In this document: positions 33,137-35,622 of the stretch, piece by piece
How the letters are laid out: each line of letters begins with the position of its first letter
Position numbering within the stretch: the stretch's first letter is position 1
From: Lingula anatina
Taxonomy: Eukaryota > Brachiopoda > Lingulata > Lingulida > Lingulidae
Reading direction: 5' to 3'
Length of the DNA: 35,622 bases
Assembly: GCF_001039355.2 (NCBI RefSeq)
Contig: NW_019775629.1
Coordinates: forward strand, 100,144 to 135,765
Translations under genes and position numbers: made by a program
The notes under the pieces: model-generated
Told to the model about the DNA's origin: nothing
Databases searched by the model: none
What the model saw: only the letters and a program-made list of their open reading frames with translations

Positions 33137-33282
33137 AACTGGCAAAAATAACTTACTGTCAAAAATATTGTTTTGGTTTCATGTAGGGCTTCAAAGATAA
33201 ACCCAACTGAAATTGAAAAGCATCAGCAAATGCTTTTTATGGTTTGATTAATTCTGATAGAAAAAACTTGTTTGTCCTTTAC
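32229..33282 (+). repeat. Segment duplicated almost unchanged at 34669-35622
   Basis: Runs from intron 2 of gene 4 through exons 3 and 4 into the 3' flank. The second copy starts right after the N at 34668 and reaches the window end. Differences seen are a few substitutions, one missing 68-bp donor repeat, and small deletions (for example near 32286-32296 and 32845-32857). Confidence 0.92.
32456..32650 (+). repeat. 68-bp tandem repeat spanning exon 3 end and splice donor (gene 4, three copies)
   Basis: Units start at 32456, 32524 and 32592. Each carries the last 50 bases of exon 3 and the donor ACAG|GTAAGTGAT, with donors after 32505, 32573 and 32641. Reading past the first donor meets TAA at once. 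Copies 2 and 3 have ATTACAG where copy 1 has ATTATAG, creating acceptor-like AG sites and 42-nt segments (32532-32573, 32600-32641) that are phase-compatible with exons 3 and 4. Confidence 0.9.
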
Positions 33283-34029
33283 AATCTATATTTTTGACAG
33301 TTCCGAATGCTGGTTGACGTTAAGTTTCTATTCCCAGTATAAAACATAATTACATTTTAATTGTCATTTGTCGTGACAGTGGTTTGATAAAAAGGGTTTG
33401 TCATTTCAGAGAAAGTTCATTCAAATGACATGGATGAAATAAGCAGACAACAACATCACGTTCTGACAATGAGGACAACCAGTCTAACCCTTACCGTACA
33501 ATGCGCTTATAAAATACCGTGGGATAGCAATATCCAAATGATAAACTGTACTATGTCCACGTTTGTAATCTTCTTGGGAAGGACTTGTATAAACTGCTAT
33601 TTTTTTTATTAGAAAACGAAAATAACTCTACCAATGTCATTTTACCAAATAATAGGAGGTTAATAAAAAACGCATATGAAAAAGTTGATGAATGTAGCAC
33701 GCTTAATCGACCAAAAAATAAATTACCCAAACGGTCAGCCATGAACCCCTGTATCAGCTACACGTACGGCTGCAGACCTTCTCATTTTACTATATAGAAA
33801 ATAGATAAGTGTAACAATATCGATCATATATATTCTGGAGTAAATGGCTAAAATTAAACATGGTCATTGAGGTCAAGAATACAGTCTGTCAAGACATGTC
33901 ATGTCTCATGGCTATCAGGAGGACCTCTATACTCCCCTCCACCAGAGAAATACTTTCTTTTCTTCCTTTATTTGTGAACTCCTGCACATTCGCCATGGTA
34001 GGTAATTGTTGATTTAGTGCCAACGTCAG
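33137..34029. other. 3' flank of gene 4 and intergenic DNA
   Basis: No supportable gene; the short open frames on either strand lack recognisable features. No AATAAA lies close to the stop. The nearest clear one is within AAAAAATAAATT around 33714-33722, so the polyadenylation site of gene 4 is uncertain. Confidence 0.45.
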
Positions 34030-34115
34030 CCAATACTCGATATGATTGGCTGGTTACCCCAGTAAACGTGTCACTTACTGATGACTGAATCATTGCATCA
34101 GATGCAATAGTCAAG
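34030..34115 (+). promoter_or_regulatory. Conserved promoter/leader block of gene 5
   Basis: CCAAT at 34030-34034, ATTGG at 34045-34049, the shared phrase CGTGTCACTTACTG, and donor-like TCAAG|GTAAGG at 34111-34121, in the same order as before gene 4. An acceptor TTATTATAG ends at 34624, three bases before the gene 5 ATG. The inferred leader intron is 509 bases. The two blocks differ at many positions, so this duplication is older than the one joined at the N. Confidence 0.5.
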
Positions 34116-34239
34116 GTAAGGTGTTAAGGTCTTTCTAGTGTGGCACTTTACTTTAACTTAACGTGAAACCAAATGCAATTTGTTTAATTCTGTATGCACT
34201 ATCATTTCATCAAAGAATGTTGTCATGTTTTCTGTTACA

Positions 34240-34540
34240 GTTTATCGTTACCTGCTATAGTACGGTCATGTGTTTTTGTTATAGTGTGTCGTTATGCGTT
34301 TCTTTAGTATGTTATCTTCTGCATTAAAGTATGTTGTTATATTTCTTGTTATAGTGTTTTGTCATGTTTTCTATTATACTTATAGTATGTTGTTATGTTT
34401 CTCTTTATAGTATGCTGACATATTTTTACAGTTATTTTATTCCAGCATAGTATGCTGTGATGTTCTTTGTTATATTACGCGGGGATGTTTTCTGTCAGCG
34501 TATGCTGTATTCTACTATACTCTGCTGCCATGTTTTCTGC
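34240..34540 (+). repeat. Degenerate short repeats in the putative leader intron of gene 5
   Basis: Phrases of the form TATAGTATGTTGTTATGTTTCT recur at about 35-base intervals with many changes (for example near 34280, 34325, 34385, 34410 and 34445). A weaker trace is present in the corresponding part of the gene 4 leader (near 30005-30060). Confidence 0.6.
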
Positions 34541-34627
34541 GTCATGGAAATCCCAATACTAGTACACGTGGAAACTTTTTTATTTTAGAAAATGACTTTA
34601 AATAAATGTCTTATTTTATTATAGAAA

Positions 34628-35484
34628 ATGTCCATTGGATTCGTGACAATCCTAGGGTGTTTGTCTGNTAAAAGGAAAAATAATATATAGGGCAATTTAC
34701 AACCAAACATTTGAAGGAGGTGTAGTTCTGGAAGATTTTATTCGTATAAAAATAATGGATGTGGTTTAAGGGTTTACATGTATACTTGGAATCCACGCTC
34801 TGTGTATATGTAACAAATATATTCTATTAAGGAGCCGTTGCACTTGCTATCGTACAGGCAAGAGGTCCGCGGGTGAAGATCAAGATTATAGCATTGACCC
34901 TAGTGTAGTATTCAGTAACACTGATACAAACAGGTAAGTGATGTAGGTGTAGATTACAGCATTGACGCTAGTGTAGTATTCAGTAACACTGATACGGACA
35001 GGTAAGTGATCAGTGTAGATGGAGTTTTGTTTAGTTACATACAGGATAAAGGTGGATTCCCTTCATAATTATGATTTGAAAACAACGAATAAGAGTATAT
35101 TTAGTTGTAGATCTGAAGCGTTGTAATTCTACACAACAAAGAATGTGTTTATATTAGCATTTAATATGCTATATTTTAACAGGTGGTTACCGTCATTTCA
35201 GATTTAACGTCAAAATTATTCGCGTCGTGTTCTTATTGCTATGTTTCAATGTGAAGTAACCATAAGCCATTAAGACACGAGCTTCAGTAGAAATAAATGT
35301 CATATTTTGATTACAAACCATTTTTTACAGAAATGAGCAGCTGTCCAGAGAGGAATACATTCGTGCTGCAATGAACCTGAACAGAAACACAAGATCTGAG
35401 GACATTCACGCTGAATTCACGGAGAAAGACAAAAATGGCGACGACATGATTAGTTTGGATGAATTTGAAACAAAGAATGAATGA
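34628..35484 (+). CDS. Second Cys-rich EF-hand gene, internally interrupted by an N (gene 5)
   Basis: Readable parts are the first exon start (34628-34667), then after the N at 34668 exons 3 (34832-34933) and 4 (35331-35484) in the same arrangement as gene 4. The first-exon peptide (MSIGFVTILGCLS) is shorter by three residues and clearly diverged from gene 4. Exons 3 and 4 are almost identical to gene 4 and encode both EF-hand loops; loop 1 has Asn instead of Asp at its third position. The rest of exon 1, intron 1, the Cys-rich exon 2 and most of intron 2 are missing. The contrast between a diverged front and a near-identical back suggests that the two sides of the N may not belong to one gene. 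Confidence 0.55.
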
Positions 35485-35622
35485 AACTGGCAAAAATAAC
35501 TTACTGTCAAAAATATTGTTTTGGTTTCATGTAGGGCTTCAAAGATAAACCCACCTGAAATTGAAAAGCATCAGCAAATGCTTTTTATGGTTTGATTAAT
35601 TCTGATAGAAAAAACTTGTTTG
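34669..35622 (+). repeat. Second copy of the gene 4 3' segment
   Basis: Near-identical to 32229-33282, beginning directly after the N and running off the window. It carries two rather than three copies of the 68-bp donor repeat (34884-35010, donors after 34933 and 35001). Confidence 0.92.

Overview
The window looks like nuclear DNA of a marine invertebrate animal, most likely a mollusc. It is AT-rich, its genes have small exons with GT..AG introns, and intergenic space is large and repeat-laden. The secreted proteins are AA15-type (lytic polysaccharide monooxygenase, LPMO) proteins with Cys-rich tails, long Thr-rich mucin-like tracts and a Cys-rich EF-hand protein. The species assignment is inference; no ribosomal or mitochondrial marker is present.

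Layout. Positions 1-3723 form an almost perfect long inverted repeat (two 1128-bp arms, 1467-bp spacer) built partly from degenerate ~310-bp subrepeats. A MITE-like element follows at 3907-4170. About 7 kb (4171-11304) then shows no gene I can support. Gene 1 (11470-15019, four exons, 448 aa) is a complete AA15 protein with both copper-binding histidines and three C-terminal six-Cys modules. Gene 2 (16328-21894, cut off at a single N) and gene 3 (22375-28766, four exons, 1163 aa) are close tandem copies of a derived AA15 protein. In both, the two histidine-brace residues are replaced (Asn and Lys), and the domain is fused to about 760-840 residues of Thr-rich sequence and six-Cys modules.

From 29.8 kb, gene 4 (30622-33136, four coding exons, 159 aa) encodes a small secreted Cys-rich protein ending in a pair of EF-hand loops. 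Gene 5 (34628-35484) is a related copy, interrupted by a second single N at 34668. Both probably have a non-coding leader exon preceded by a conserved block with inverted CCAAT boxes.

How the genes may work together (inference): all five products appear secreted. One is a probable active chitin or polysaccharide oxidase, two are probable non-catalytic mucin-like relatives that may keep only binding or structural roles, and two may bind calcium. This would fit an extracellular matrix, mucus or biomineral setting, but nothing in the DNA proves it. Two further features deserve attention. Tandem duplications straddle an exon end and its 5' splice site in two unrelated genes. Both near-identical gene duplications meet at a single N, so false duplication by assembly must be excluded before copy number is trusted.
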